64,000 nucleotides of DNA from Opisthocomus hoazin. Its lineage: Eukaryota > Chordata > Aves > Opisthocomiformes > Opisthocomidae. This document shows, in pieces, positions 32,191 through 44,251 of the stretch. The first letter of the stretch is position 1. Each line of letters begins with the position of its first letter. The DNA is taken from contig NC_134418.1 of assembly GCF_030867145.1 (NCBI RefSeq), positions 802,802-866,801 of the forward strand, written 5' to 3'. Under the pieces are notes generated by a model, which did no database searches, was not told the origin of the DNA, and saw only the letters and a list, made by a program, of their open reading frames with translations. The position numbers and the translations under genes were made by a program.

Positions 32191-33968
32191 CTCTGGGCAA
32201 ATTTCATTCCAAAGATGGTGCTCCTGGAATTGCTTCTGGATATTTAGCAAATTTCATTCCAAAGATGATGCTTCTGGAATTGCTTCTGGATATTTAGCAA
32301 ATTTCATTCCAAAGATGGTGGCTCCTGGAATTGCTTCTGGATATTTAGCAAATTTCATTCCAAAGATGGTGCTCCTGGAATTGCTTCTGGATATTTAGCA
32401 AATTTCATTCCAAAGATGGTGGCTCCTGGAATTGCTTCTGGATATTTAGCAAATTTCATTCCAAAGATGGTGCTCCTGGAATTGCTTCTGGATATTTAGC
32501 AAATTTCATTCCAAAGATGGTGGCTCCTGGAATTGCTTCTGGATATTTAGCAAATTTAATTCCAAAGATGGTGCTCCTGGAATTGCTTCTGGATATTTAG
32601 CAAATTTCATTCCAAAGATGGTGGCTCCTGGAATTGCTTCTGGATATTTAGCAAATTTCATTCCAAAGATGGTGGCTCCTGGAATTGCTTCTGGATATTT
32701 AGCAAATTTAATTCCAAAGATGGTGCTCCTGGAATTGCTTCTGGATATTTAGCAAATTTCATTCCAAAGATGATGCTCCTGGAATTGCTTCTGGATATTT
32801 AGCAAATTTCATTCCAAAGATGGTGGCTCCTGGAATTGCTTCTGGATATTTAGCAAATTTCATTCCAAACATGGTGCTCCTAGAATTGCTTCTGGATATT
32901 TAGCAAATTTAATTCCAAAGATGATGCTCCTGGAATTGCTTCTGGATATTTAGCAAATTTCATTCCAAAGATGGTGGCTCCTGGAATTGCTTCTGGATAT
33001 TTAGCAAATTTAATTCCAAAGATGATGCTCCTAGAATTGCTTCTGGATATTTAGCAAATTTCATTCCAAAGATGATGCTCCTGGAATTGCTTCTGGATAT
33101 TTAGCAAATTTCATTCCAAAGATGGTGCTCCTGGAATTGCTTCTGGATATTTATCAAATTTCACTCCAAAGATGGTGCTCCTAGAATTTCTTCTGGATAT
33201 TTAGCAAATTTCATTCCAAAGATAGTGCTCCTGGAATTGCTTCTGGATATTTAGCAAATTTCATTCCAAAGATGGTGCTCCTGGAATTGCTTCTGGATAT
33301 TTAGCAAATTTCATTCCAAAGATGATGCTCCTGGAATTGCTTCTGGATATTTAGCAAATTTCATTCCAAAGATGGTGCTCCTAGAATTGCTTCTGAATAT
33401 TTAGCAAATTTCATTCCAAAGATGATGCTCCTGGAATTGCTTCTGGATATTTAGCAAATTTAATTCCAAAGATGGTGCTCCTGGAATTGCTTCTGGATAT
33501 TTAGCAAATTTCATTCCAAAGATGATGCTCCTAGAATTTCTTCTGGATATTTAGCAAATTTCATTCCAAAGATGATGCTCCTAGAATTTCTTCTGGATAT
33601 TTAGCAAATTTCATTCCAAAGATGATGCTCCTCTTGTTGCTTCTGGATATTTAGCAAATTTCATTCCAAAGATGATGCTCCTGGAATTGCTTCTGGATAT
33701 TTAGCAAATTTCATTCCAAAGATGGTGCTCCTAGAATTTCTTCTGGATATTTAGCAAATTTCATTCCAAAGATGATGCTCCTGGAATTGCTTCTGGATAT
33801 TTAGCAAATTTCATTCCAAAGATGATGCTCCTGGAATTGCTTCTGGATATTTAGCAAATTTCATTCCAAAGATGGTGCTCCTAGAATTTCTTCTGGATAT
33901 TTAGCAAATTTCATTCCAAAGATGATGCTCCTGTCGTTGCTTCTGGATATTTAGCAAATTTCATTCCA
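32191..33968. repeat. 50/51-bp tandem array
   Basis: About 35 copies of a unit containing GCAAATTTCATTCCAAAGAT, GGTGCTCCTGGAATTGCTTC and TGGATATTTA. On the left (32200-32850) 50-bp GTGCTCC units tend to alternate with 51-bp GTGGCTCC units; on the right nearly all are 50 bp, with GATGATGCTCC, TAGAATTTC and TAATTCC variants. In-frame TAG within TTTAGC stops most frames. Confidence 0.96.
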
Positions 33969-34600
33969 GCCTTGTTTATGCCTGGACCTCAGGGCATTTT
34001 AACTCAAATTTAGTTTCTTATTTTCAGCTGTTCTACAGCTTTCGGGGCAGCAGCACCGGAGCAGGACGGCGTTCAAGCCCCGTGCAGGCAGAGCGCCCAT
34101 CTTATCTTTCCTAAAGCCTTTGAGCCAAACGAGCCTTTCCCAACAAGAAGTTAAAGTCTCCACGGCCGGTGTCGGGCAGGGTCCACCCTTGGGATGCCCC
34201 TAAAGCAGCAGCGAACTCCGTCAGGGTCCCGGGGTGTCTCCATGAGAGCTGATCCTCTCTTCTGGTTGACAAGAGATCTTCCCTTCCAGAGCACCCTGCC
34301 AGCGAAGATCTTTGGGCCGGCCTGAGAATGGCAAAACAGACGCAGACACGGCTCATAGCCGTAAATTTGATTCAGAAGTGTAGGAAATCCGGCTTCCAAC
34401 TCCCCAAAAAGAACCCAGCTTCCTCCTTCGCCTTGCTGTGGTGGGAGTAAGGGAGGCCTGTTGTCTACGCAAGGCAGGGGCCGCAGGACTGGGCAGCTCT
34501 AGGCAGGTTTCAAAAGCCAAGAGTAAGCGGAAACCCTCACTTTTCAAGGCTTTCAGAGTTTCCAAGAGTGTGACGTGCTGGAGAGGAACCAAAACGGGTT
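33969..34600. other. Intergenic sequence, nothing recognised
   Basis: Unique sequence with no supported gene; possibly old ERV or LINE material, but I cannot name a family. Confidence 0.35.
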
Positions 34601-34614
34601 TGGAGACAGCAGCC

Positions 34615-35425
34615 TGTTTCTGTGTCAGAGAAGGAACCTGATGAGGTTCAACCAGGGCAAGGGCAGGGTCCTGCACCTGGGGAGGAACAACCCCAGGCAC
34701 CAGGACAGGCTGGGGCAGCCCTGCTGGAGAGCAGCTCTGCGGAGAGGGACTGGGAGTGCTGGGGGACGACAGGGTGACCCTGAGCCAGCAGCGTGCCCTG
34801 GGTGCCAAGAAGGGCGATGGGATCCTGGGGTGCATGAGGAGGAGTGTGGGCAGCAGGGCGAGGGAGGTTCTCCTCCCCCTCTGCTCTGCCCTGGGGAGGC
34901 CCCATCTGCAGTGCTGGGTCCAGTGCTGGGCTCCCCAGTTCAAGAAAGATGAGGAGCTACTGGAGAGAGTCCAGTGCAGGGCTGTGAGGATGAGGAGGGG
35001 ACTGGAGCATCTCTGCTGCGAGGAGAGGCTGAGGGAGCTGGGCTTGTTCAGCCTGGAGAAGAGAAGGCTGAGAGGGGACCTTCGAAATGCCTCTAAATAT
35101 CTGCAGGGTGGGGGTCAGGAGGACGGGGCCAGACTCTTCCCAGTGGTGCCCAGCGACAGGACAAGGGGCAACGGGCACAAACTGGAGCAGAGGAAGCTCC
35201 AGCTGAAGATGAGGAAGAACTTCTTCCCTCTGAGGGTGACAGAGCCCTGGCCCAGGCTGCCCAGGGAGGCTGTGGAGTCTCCTTCTCTGCAGATATTCCA
35301 GCCCCCCTGGCCGCGGTGCTGTGCCCCCTGCTCTGGGTGACCCTGCTTGGGCAGGGGGCTGGGCTGGGGGACACACAGAGGGCCCTGCCAACCCCACCAT
35401 GCTGGGATTCTGGGATTCTGTCAGC
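34615..35425 (+). mobile_element. CR1 LINE 3' fragment
   Basis: + strand copy from [20 protein letters not shown] through [15 protein letters not shown] to the 3' end GCTGGGATTCTGGGATTCTG. The frame is open for most of 34756-35340. Confidence 0.94.
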
Positions 35426-35865
35426 CCCGCCCTGTCAGAAAACGCAGCACCAGTGAATCGTGTTGGCTGGATGCGTGCAGAGCGTCTGCAGGATCTCAAA
35501 CACGAGGACGACGAACGCCCAAGCGACCTCAGAGCAGCCCAGCCGCGGAGATCTGCACGGCAGCCGGTCCGTGGGCACCGCTCTCGGCCCGCTCCCGGTC
35601 TGCTAAAAGCGAAGCTGCGTGGGTGCCCGCTGCCTGCCGCGACGGCAGCAAGGAGCAGCGCTTCCGGCCGGCTCTGCGGGTCGGTTTGGCATCTGCTTCG
35701 GTGTTTTCAGGAAACGGTGTGGGAGCTGTTAAAGGCGTCTTCTGTCTGCTCAGAGAGGAGGCTGCGACTCCGCGAAGGTGCTTCTTGGGTGAGAGCACAG
35801 GAGAGCCTGGAGCAGCAGGAGCTCCCTGTGCTGCACCCTCGCAGGTCCGCCCAAGGTGACAGCTT

Positions 35866-36300
35866 CTAGACTTCTTGCCAGGGGACGGAGCTTCTAGACT
35901 TCTCCTTGCCAGGGGACACAGCTTCTAGACTGCTCCTTGTGAGGGGACGGAGCTTTTTGACTTCCCCTTGCCAGGGGATGGAGCTTTTCGACTTCCCCTT
36001 GCCAGGGGACGGAGCTTTTCAACTTCTCCTTGCCAGGGGACGGAGCTTTTCGACTTCCCCTTGCCAGGGGACGGAGCTTCTAGACTTCTCCTTGCCAGGG
36101 GACACAGCTTCTAGACTGCTCCTTGTGAGGGGACGGAGCTTTTTGACTTCCCCTTGCCAGGGGATGGAGCTTTTCGACTTCCCCTTGCCAGGGGACGGAG
36201 CTTTTCAACTTCTCCTTGCCAGGGGACGGAGCTTTTCGACTTCCCCTTGCCAGGGGACGGAGCTTTCAAACTTCTCTTTGTCAGGTGACAGAGCTTTTCA
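35866..36300. repeat. 31-bp repeat organised in 186-bp higher-order units
   Basis: Units such as TTGCCAGGGGACGGAGCTTT followed by TCGACTTCCCC (31 bp) repeat about 13 times. A block of six variants (186 bp) from about 35878 recurs from about 36064 in the same order. 186 is divisible by three, so a 144-codon frame (35906-36340) encodes a 62-residue repeat; not regarded as a gene. Confidence 0.93.
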
Positions 36301-36751
36301 GGCTTCTCCAGGTCAGCACCGGCACTCAGACTGTCGTTAATGGGGGAAGGCTGTGTCTGGGGACACCAACACCCTGTGCCCCGGGGAAGTCAGCTTGCTG
36401 GAGGTACCAGGTATTGGCGCTGCTGCTCCCAAAGCAAACATGACTCCAGCCAGCAGCACGGACAGCCCCCGTGTGTCAGGGCCTCACGAGTCTCCTGCTC
36501 CACGCTGGCTGCCACCGGCTCCAAGTCAAGCCCCGGGCACTTTGAAGAGGAACTCAGCGGAGGGGGGCCAGGTCGGAACTTGAACATACGCTGAAGAAAC
36601 AGGGTCCTGCGAGGTGGGAGCCACCCAGGAGGTCAGTTCCAGAAGCTCACGGCCTTGCTGAGTGACCGGGCAGGGAAGAAGAAGATGGCTGCTCCCTGCC
36701 CTCGCATCTCTGACTTCCACAGCTGCGAGTTTTGGGGCCAAACTCTGTTCA
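36301..36751. other. Intergenic sequence, nothing recognised
   Basis: Unique sequence upstream of the ZNF638 promoter; no feature supported. Confidence 0.4.
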
Positions 36752-37018
36752 TTGGTGCCCAGCGACAGGACAAGGGGCAACGGGCACAAACTGGAGCAGA
36801 GGAAGCTCCAGCTGAACCCGAGGAAGAACTTCTTCCCTCTGAGGGTGCCGGAGCCCTGGCCCAGGCTGCCCAGGGAGGCTGTGGAGTCTCCTTCTCTGGA
36901 GATATTCCAGCCCCGCCTGGACAAGGTGCTGTGCCCCCTGCTCTGGGTGACCCTGCTTGGGCAGGGGGCTGGGCTGGGGGACCCCAGAGGGCCCTGCCAA
37001 CTCCTATCATTCTGTGAG
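36752..37018 (+). mobile_element. CR1 LINE 3' end fragment
   Basis: Short + strand copy ([38 protein letters not shown]) ending CTATCATTCTGTGAGTG, immediately upstream of the ZNF638 CpG island. Confidence 0.92.
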
Positions 37019-37129
37019 TGAGGGCCCGGCACCAGGCCGGGGGAGGAAGGGCGGACACCCTCACCCCGGACCGGCTCTGGCAGAGAAAGACAGGGCGAGT
37101 GCACAGAGCAGCGCCCAGGCCGCCTCAGC

Positions 37130-37760
37130 CGCCATAAGGAGACGCGCCCGGCGGGAAGGTTTAAATATGGCGGACGATCCCAGCGCGCCTTGCGGCGCCC
37201 CAACTTCCGGCGGTGCGCATGCGCAGCTGGTCGCCTGAAGCAAGAGGTGGCGACTGCACGTGCGCAGTGCGGGCACCGTGCCCACACCGCGGGTGCTCAG
37301 TGCGCCTGCGCGGAGGATTGCCTCTCGCCCGAGCCCGCTCTGCGCATGCGCCCTTCGCGCCGCGGGCCGCGCTCCGCCCCTTCCCGCCCCGCGCAGGCGC
37401 AGTGAGCGTTGTCTCCTTCCTTGGGGCTGCCTCTGCGGCCGCGGTGCCCGGCCGGGCCCGGTCCGGCGTGAGGGGGAAGCGGCGGGGGAAGCGGAGCCGA
37501 GCGCGGCTGCGAGCGGCGAGGCTGGGCCTGCGCCCCGCCGGAGGTAGGAGCTCGGCGCTGGCCCCCCGGCCCCCGCGCGGCGCGGCGGGGGCTGAGGCGA
37601 CGCGCAAAATGGCGGCGGCCGGGCCTCCCGCCTCGGGCACGGCGCTCTCCGTCACCCCCCGCGGCGAAGCCCCGGCCGCCCGCCGAGCCCCGGGGCCTGG
37701 GAGCGGCGGGGGCCGCGGTGTGGGAGGCCGCGGGGTGAGGCCGCGCTCGGGAGCTGCGTT
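37130..37760 (+). promoter_or_regulatory. ZNF638: ZNF638 CpG-island promoter
   Basis: CpG island with NRF1-type sites TGCGCATGCGCA (37214-37225) and TGCGCATGCGC (37341-37351) plus three weaker forms at about 37259, 37301 and 37391. There is an ETS/GABPA site ACTTCCGG (37203-37210) and YY1-like ATGGCGG elements near 37167 and 37610. No classical TATA is positioned convincingly. Confidence 0.7.
37400..37543 (+). other. ZNF638: Probable ZNF638 non-coding exon 1
   Basis: CpG-rich sequence ending GCCCCGCCGGAG followed by the donor GTAGGAG (GT at 37544). A second possible donor, GTGAGG at 37735, would follow an exon with an open frame from ATG 37609. Start site inferred only. Confidence 0.45.
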
Positions 37761-38883
37761 GCAGCCCGAGGCCTGGCGCGCCGGCGGGGTGCGTGCGGGC
37801 CTCAGTGCGGTGGCACGGCGCTACCCAGCTTCCACACGTTAGGTTGGGGCAGGCACCGCGTGCTCCCCGGGTCTGTGCTCTGCTCGTGCCCGGCTGCCTC
37901 TGGGTGGAAGCTCAGAGCTTTAATTAAATCCGTAAAATGAGCACGTGGCGTGGAAAACAAAGCCATCTGGCGGCTTGGGGACAGGGGTTGGGCTTTGAAA
38001 GCGGCCGTTGAGTGGAGTAACCTTCTCCCTGGTTAACGGGGAGATGGGTTTTCGTCACCGTGTCCTTCGAGAGCTGAGAGCGTAGGCGGGCCTTCTGCCA
38101 CACGCGTGTTGGGGTTGGAGGGACGGCTTTCCCCTCGCTTGCCTTCGAAGGTGGCAGTCGCTGAGCTGAAGTGGTCGAAAGGACTGAAACAGCAGCAAAA
38201 ATTGTTGTTGCCCAAGGCAGAGCTCTAGCCCTGCAGCGTCATGGGGTTCGCAGTGCTCGCCCCGGAGCCGCGCGCGTTTGGAGGTTCGACTGCTTTCTGC
38301 AACTCAGACTCATGCTGCTTTAGGATTTTTGCTCAGTTAGAATTGTTCTAATATGGTAATGTAATATAGGTTGTTAATAATTTAATATAAATTATTATTT
38401 GCTAATTTTTCTTTTTCTACAGAATTCTTTAAAAAGTATTTAACCGACTAAAATGTGTTGTATTTGTTTTTTTGGGAAAAAAAAATAAACAGCAATCATC
38501 CATCCTGGTCTGTAGCCCAGAACTGGTGTTCGAATGTGCGTTCAGTTTTGGGTTGTGCTCTTCCCTCTGGCATGTGATCATTTGCTAGACATTTAAAATA
38601 TTAAATGATAACTAGGCTGTGAGGACTTCAGGAGAGGGGATATAGAAGTAATTGGTTTTTTTCTATTGAGAAGGTGCTTTTCAAGGGTAAGAAATGTCTT
38701 TAGTTGCATTTTTTTCTGATTTAAAGAAAATTAGTCTACCAGAACTAACAGAGCAATCATGCTGGCTTGAAGGGTGGAGGACAGAACTTCCAGCTTCCAT
38801 GACTGCTGGTAGAACTGGGTGATGTTTATCCAAGAGTGGGGTTCCAAGCGGTTACAAAACCTGCTGCTCCCTGCTGTGCCCCT
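37761..38883. other. ZNF638: ZNF638 intron 1, proximal part
   Basis: Shift from CpG-rich to AT-rich unique sequence with T/A runs near 38340-38500; no recognised repeat or exon. Confidence 0.45.
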
Positions 38884-39203
38884 TGTCGTGGTTTGACCCG
38901 GGAGGCAGCTGAACACCGCACAGCCCTTCGCTCACTTCCCCCGCGGTGGGATGGAGGAGAGAGTCAGAAAACAGCTAAAACTCGTGGGTCGTGATAAAGA
39001 CAGTTTCCTAGGACAGGAAAGGAAGATAATAATAATAATAATGATAAAAGGCTGTACCAAACAAGTGATGCACAGTGCAGTTGCTCACCGCCCGCTGCCC
39101 AGCCAGTCCCCGAGCGGCTCCCGCTGTCCCCCAGCCAGCTCCCCGCAGTTTATACGTTCAGCGTGACGTCGTATGGTATGGAATAGCCCTTTGCCCTGTT
39201 CGG
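38884..39203 (-). mobile_element. ERV LTR fragment (avian family)
   Basis: TTGTCGTGGTTTGACCCGGG, the AATAATAATAATGATAAAAG stretch, ACAAGTGATGCACAGTGCAG and the TTTATACGTTCAGCGTGACG segment are hallmarks of a widespread avian LTR in reverse orientation; the TATA-like box is at about 39150. It is truncated in U3. Confidence 0.7.
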
Positions 39204-39252
39204 GGGCGAGCGAGGGGCTCTGTGGGTGCTTGGCTGCTGGCCGGGGTCATCA
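39204..39252 (+). mobile_element. LTR terminal fragment in opposite orientation
   Basis: GGCGAGCGAGGGGCTCTGTG and GCTTGGCTGCTGGCCGGGGT match the end of the same LTR in + orientation. It could be the end of a 5' LTR for the internal ERV sequence that follows. Confidence 0.5.
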
Positions 39253-41335
39253 CAGCACGGTGCTTTTTGGAGCTCAGTGAGGGGGATGGAGATACAACGA
39301 CAAATTCGATGGGAGCGTGCTAGCCTGAATTGGTTGCTGTTCAGCTGCTGCTTGGTCAGGCTTTGAAATGGCGGCTTTGAGCCTTTGCTGCCTGCTGTGG
39401 TGGTTTGCTCTGCCTGGGAAACGTAGGATAAAAGCAGTGCTGTGAGCCTGGTCTGGTGTTCGGGCTCTGCGATGCTGTCGTCGCCGTGCTCTGGGAACCA
39501 TCCCGCGGAGACAAACAGCAGTGACACCTTCCTCCTCCGCTGGGACAGATCCTGCCAGCCCCGTTGCGGTGGCCCCTCGGTTTATTGAACGTCCTGACGT
39601 AACCCAAACAGTCGTAGTGGTGCGTACGGTGAGCCTGGGTTTGATTTGGACTGTTGTTTGTGAGCAGTAATAACAGTGCCCTCCTGCCACCGGTGCCCCA
39701 CACACACTGCCAGCCTCATGGGACTCTGAATCCACCGATCCCGGTTCAGATTGTGGTGGGGCCTCCGGTAACCACCCAGCTGGGGGTGGCAGAGGGGAGC
39801 GTGCGCTGCAGCCCCCAGCTCCTGGGTGGCATGGCGTGTGGGAGAATTTGGGCAGGTGCCTGGAGCGATTTTCACCCCCGATGGCCTGGGAGTTTTTGCC
39901 TGAGCAGACATGTAACCCTGCTGAGCTGACAGACCACCGAAGGAGGGGTGCTTTGTCCCTGCCAAAAAGAGACAGCGACTTCTAGTGCTGTGTGGGGACC
40001 TGGCCTGTGCTTATCAGGCCTGTGTTTAGCGTCCTCAGAGGAGCTGGAGGGACCCTGGATCTGAGGGAAACACAAATGGCAGAGGCTCGGTGCAGACGTC
40101 TCCTGCTGACGGTGGGATATCTTCTCGAGGATGATCTGGTAGACCCCAGAGGCAAGTGGACCGCCTTGTCTGTTACCTGCGGGCTGTGCTGGAGGTGGTC
40201 TGCAGCGCCGCGGACAGCAAGCAGGTCTCCAGAGATCCGGATGAGGCCCAGTCTGCACGGGGGTGGAGGTCCGTGTTGAGCACGCCGGCGGCGTGCAGCA
40301 GCGCCTGGGTGATGGTGGGATGGCGGGACATCAAGGCACCGGCTGTGGAACCCCAGTGGTTCAAAGAGAATCTCGTGCTCCTTGCTCCTGCGAGCTGGCG
40401 TCTCGGCTGTGAAGGGTGCCACGCAGAGCCAGCCTTTCCCAGCTCGGGGGAAAGGGGACCCGCAGGCACACGCCTTGTGTCACCCACTGACTGCGACGAG
40501 GAAGCGGGGTGGGGTGCCGTCGTGGACCTGGATGCTGCCTGTGTGAGCTGGGGGGGAGCAGCAGGTGGAAAGGGTCCACCCAGGATTACTGCTCCGGGTG
40601 CTGTCGAGCCATTCCCCAGGTGCAGAAGGGCTGAGGATGCCGCTCCTCGTGATCTTGATGGAAGGACGTGTGGTCTGCTGGAGCAGGAGTCAGGTAATGA
40701 GTGCTCTGGTCAGGAGCAGGGGGCCCTGTCTCTGGCTGGGCAGAGGAGCGGGCCAGCGGGCTCGACTGGACGCCGTGGGTTCGATGGCCTGGCACGTGGG
40801 ACCCACAGGAGCACAAGGCTCTGGTGGGCTCCTGTGGGCCATGTACAGCACAGCAGAGGAAATGCTTGAGAAGGGAAAGGAACAATCCAGATCCTTCCGA
40901 AGGCTGGCTTTGCTTGCAGAAGAAAACAGGACAAGGGACCTGCGAAAGGGATCCAGTTCCTGGGAAAGATGGACATCGTCACATCCCTGTGGATATGGTC
41001 AGTGACAGCCACGTCCCCACCAGCTACCAAAAAAGAAACGGCGGCTTTCGTAGGCGTCGTGGGTTTCTGGAGAACACGTGTTCTGGCTTGCAGTCAGTTT
41101 GTGAGTGCCCTCGTTGAGGAACTCAAAAGAAGAACTGTTTGTGGTGGGGCTCGCTGGCGTGGTCACCCTCGGGCCGGGCCAGCTGCCAGCAGCGTGCTCT
41201 GCACCGCGGCCTGCCCGCAGCCTCGGGCAGCAAACCCCCGGGGAGACCCGAGGCCACCTCCGGGGTCTGGGCAGGTCTCGGGGGTGACGTGGTGCTGGGG
41301 TGGAGCGTGGTGGGGTGCTTGGGAGGTGCGGCTGA
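39253..41335 (+). mobile_element. Degenerate endogenous retrovirus internal region with pol remnant
   Basis: Near 41020-41130 a + frame reads PPATKKETAAFVGVVGFWRT followed by SQFVSALVEELKRR, the connection region after reverse transcriptase in avian ERV pol. Other stretches are frameshifted and stop-ridden, so no functional protein is encoded. The assignment of 39.3-40.9 kb as the rest of the provirus is inference from position between LTR pieces. Confidence 0.45.
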
Positions 41336-41530
41336 ACCCGTGGAGCTGAGCACCCGTGTGTTGGCTCTCGCTGGGCAGTGCTTGCACAGCCTCGAGGTGT
41401 CCGTAAGCAGGGTGGGGATGCGGCTGGGACAGCCAGCCCGAACCGGCCGAGGGGACGTTCCGTGATGCGTCGCGCTTGGCAAGAAAAACGGGGCTAGAGG
41501 AAGAAGGAAAGGGTGTTTGGGCTTCCAGGG
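41336..41530 (+). mobile_element. ERV LTR U3 fragment
   Basis: GGACAGCCAGCCCGAACCGG and GACGTTCCGTGATGCGTCG match the U3-to-TATA part of the avian LTR family in + orientation, placed as a 3' LTR after the pol remnant. Confidence 0.5.
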
Positions 41531-41713
41531 TCCTGTGTTTTTTGAACCTGCCGGAGCATCCGTCTGCCTGTGGGAGGAGGTGAGGAATTGCCTTTGCTTT
41601 AGTCGTGGTGGTTTTGGGGGTGTCTAAAGACCGCCTAGAATGTCTTTATTTTAACCCATGGGTTTGCTTGCTTTACTCTTCCTTTTCTCTCCCTGTCGGG
41701 CTGGGGTGGGGAC

Positions 41714-42538
41714 CTGGGCAGGCTGGAAAGTTGGGCAGAGGGGAACCTGATGGGGTTCAACCAGGGCAAGGGCAGGGTCCTGTCCCTGGGGAGGAACAAC
41801 CCCAGGCACCAGGACAGGCTGGGGCGGACCTGCTGGAGAGCAGCTCTGCGGAGAGGGACTGGGAGTGCTGGGGGACGACAGGGTGACCATGAGCCAGCAG
41901 CGTGCCCTGGGTGCCAAGAAGGGCAATGGGATCCTGGGGTGCATGAGGAGGAGTGTGGGCAGCAGGGAGAGGGAGGTTCTCCTCCCCCTCTGCTCTGCCC
42001 TGGGGAGGCCCCATCTGCAGTGCTGTGTCCAGTGCTGGGCTCCCCAGTTCAAGAAAGATGAGGAGCTACTGGAGAGAGTCCAGCGCAGGGCTGCGAGGAT
42101 GAGGAGGGGACTGGAGCATCTCTCCTACGAGGAGAGGCTGAGGGAGCTGGGCTTGTTCAGCCTGGAGAAGAGAAGGCTGAGAGGGGATCTTGGAAATGCC
42201 TCTAAATATCTGCAGGGTGGGGGTCAGGAGGACGGGGCCAGACTCTTCCCAGTGGTGCCCAGCGACAGGACAAGGGGCAACGGGCACAAACTGAAGCAGA
42301 GGAAGCTCCAGCTGAAGATGAGGAAGAACTTCTTCCCTCTGAGGGTGCCGGAGCCCTGGCCCAGGCTGCCCAGGGAGGCTGTGGAGTCTCCTTCTCTGGA
42401 GATATTCCAGCCCCCCTGGCCGCGGTGCTGTGCCCCCTGCTCTGGGTGACCCTGCTTGGGCAGGGGGCTGGGCTGGGGGACCCCAGAGGGCCCTGCCAAC
42501 CCCGGCCATGCTGGGATTCTGGGATTCGGTGACTCTGT
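41714..42538 (+). mobile_element. CR1 LINE 3' fragment
   Basis: + strand copy from GGCAGGCTGGAAAGTTGGGC through [20 protein letters not shown] to the tail GGGATTCTGGGATTCGGTG, in ZNF638 intron 1. Confidence 0.94.
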
Positions 42539-43440
42539 GTGTGTGGCTGCTGGCTGAGATCAGCCCACCAGGTAGGTATGTATCGCAGTTTGTTTACATT
42601 TAGAAAGCTTTAGTTTCTGTTACTTCTTTCTAGGTGCTTGCATGTTTGAGATGGCTGTGTAATGGCTTCTCTCGGTGTCTTGCTGAAGCTTGACAGCATT
42701 AATTTAGCATTTAGCTCACAGACTTGCTAATTTTGCACATTAAGCAGTTCGTGTGCTCGCACACTGGAGCTCCGTGTGGGTTTTCCCTGGAGTTAGCAGC
42801 CAGACAGAGCTCGGGGGCGGTTGCTTCCAGTCGCCTGCCCTGTGGTGTCCGCAGTTCTGGAGGTGGGAAACGGTGCCCTTGTTCTCTGGCACCGAATTCA
42901 GGCTGGGCAGCCGGAGCGGGTGTTGCTGGCTGCAAGGAGGCTGAGCGTTCGACGGCCGCTTCTGCAGCCAGGCAGCTTGGCTCACTGTCTCTGAGCAGCA
43001 CTCTGCTCCGGCTGCAGGACTTTTTTTTTTCCCCAATATTGTCAAAGAGGAAAGTACAGGGGCAGGAGAGAATTACAAGTTAGCACTTCAGTTTCCTGCA
43101 GTCCTGCTCTTGAATTTGTGCTGTTACTCGATGGTGCTTTTTGGGAGGTGCTTGTTGGGTGTTGATAGGGTGTGTGGTAGGATGCACGTAATAAAATTGT
43201 ATTTGTTTCAGATGGAAGTAGCCTGTTTAATGAGTAGTTTTTGTAATTTTGTAGGTTTGAAGGAAAGCAAGGAACAAATGGTTTGGTTTGTTTTTCAAGC
43301 TGTCATAATGTGTGCAGTTGATTTGATATTTCTAGGGAAAAAGTCTGACATATCAAACTTGAATTCCTCATATGTGGGGTCTGGAATTCACGTTGCTTCT
43401 TTCAATGTAGTTGGACAGCAGGGATGGGAGAGTCTGGTTT
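42539..43440. other. ZNF638: ZNF638 intron 1, unique sequence
   Basis: No exon or repeat recognised. Confidence 0.45.
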
Positions 43441-43722
43441 CACAGAATCCCAGCATGGCAGGGGCTGGCAGGGCCCTCTGGGGTCCCCCAGCCCAGCCCC
43501 CTGCCCAAGCAGGGTCACCCAGAGCAGGGGGCACAGCACCGCGGCCAGGGGGGCTGGAATATCTCCAGAGAAGGAGACTCCCCAGCCTCCCTGGGCAGCC
43601 TGGGCCAGGGCTCCGTCACCCTCAGAGGGAAGAAGTTCTTCCTCATCTTCAGCTGGAGCTTCCTCTGCTCCAGTTTGTGCCCGTTGCCCCTTGTCCTGTC
43701 GCTGGGCACCCCTGGAAAATTG
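43441..43722 (-). mobile_element. CR1 LINE 3' end fragment
   Basis: Reverse-complement copy starting CACAGAATCCCAGCATGGCA and ending at the SDRTRGNG codons. Confidence 0.92.
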
Positions 43723-43883
43723 TTTTAGATGCAGTTTAATGCTTAACATCCTGCTGAGCTGGATGTTCGGGGAGAGCAGGCTGCTCTGGCGATGGCCTGC
43801 TTTGGTTTATTGTCCTTCTGTCCGTGTCCTGCTGCTAACCCGTGCTTTGTGTTCGGATCGTGCGGGGCCGGTGTTGTTCTGTA

Positions 43884-44250
43884 CTGGCTCTGGCTGGGAT
43901 GGAGTTACCCACCTTCGCTAGGCCAGCGTTGGTGACACACCAGTGACTCGGCTGCTGCTGGCCAGTGCTTGCCCAGCGTCCAGGCTTTCTCTTTTTCCTC
44001 CTCTGCCCCCCTGAGGGTGGGCTGGGAGAGCCGACCCGAACCGGCCAAAGGGCTGTTCCACACCGTGTAAAGTCGTGCTCGGTGGTAAAAATGGGGTGGA
44101 GGAAGGAAGAGGAGGGTTTTGGCTTCCGAGGTGGCCGTTGCTTGGAGCCTGGCTGGGCGCTGGTCGGCGTGCAGGGGGTGGTGAGTGATGGCCTTGCTTG
44201 GCTCCCCACATTTCACTGTTTGTACTGTCCCTAGCTCGTCCCTTGAGCTT
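43884..44250 (+). mobile_element. ERV LTR, U3 to R
   Basis: Reads CTCTGGCTGGGATGGAGTTA, GACCCGAACCGGCCAAAGGG, CCACACCGTGTAAAGTCGTG, AGGGGGTGGTGAGTGATGG: the LTR family in + orientation, diverged. Confidence 0.6.
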
Positions 44251-44251
44251 G

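Noticed and set aside
32191-33968. CRISPR-like array of regular 50-bp repeats
   Set aside because: Units are contiguous with no unique spacers and the genome is avian.
35906-36340. 144-codon repeat protein
   Set aside because: The frame is open only because the 186-bp unit is divisible by three; no promoter, splice or homology support.
37609-37734. Alternative coding first exon of ZNF638 starting MAAAGPPASG
   Set aside because: It ends in phase 0 at a GTGAGG donor, which does not match the phase needed at 49367; kept only as a possible non-coding exon.
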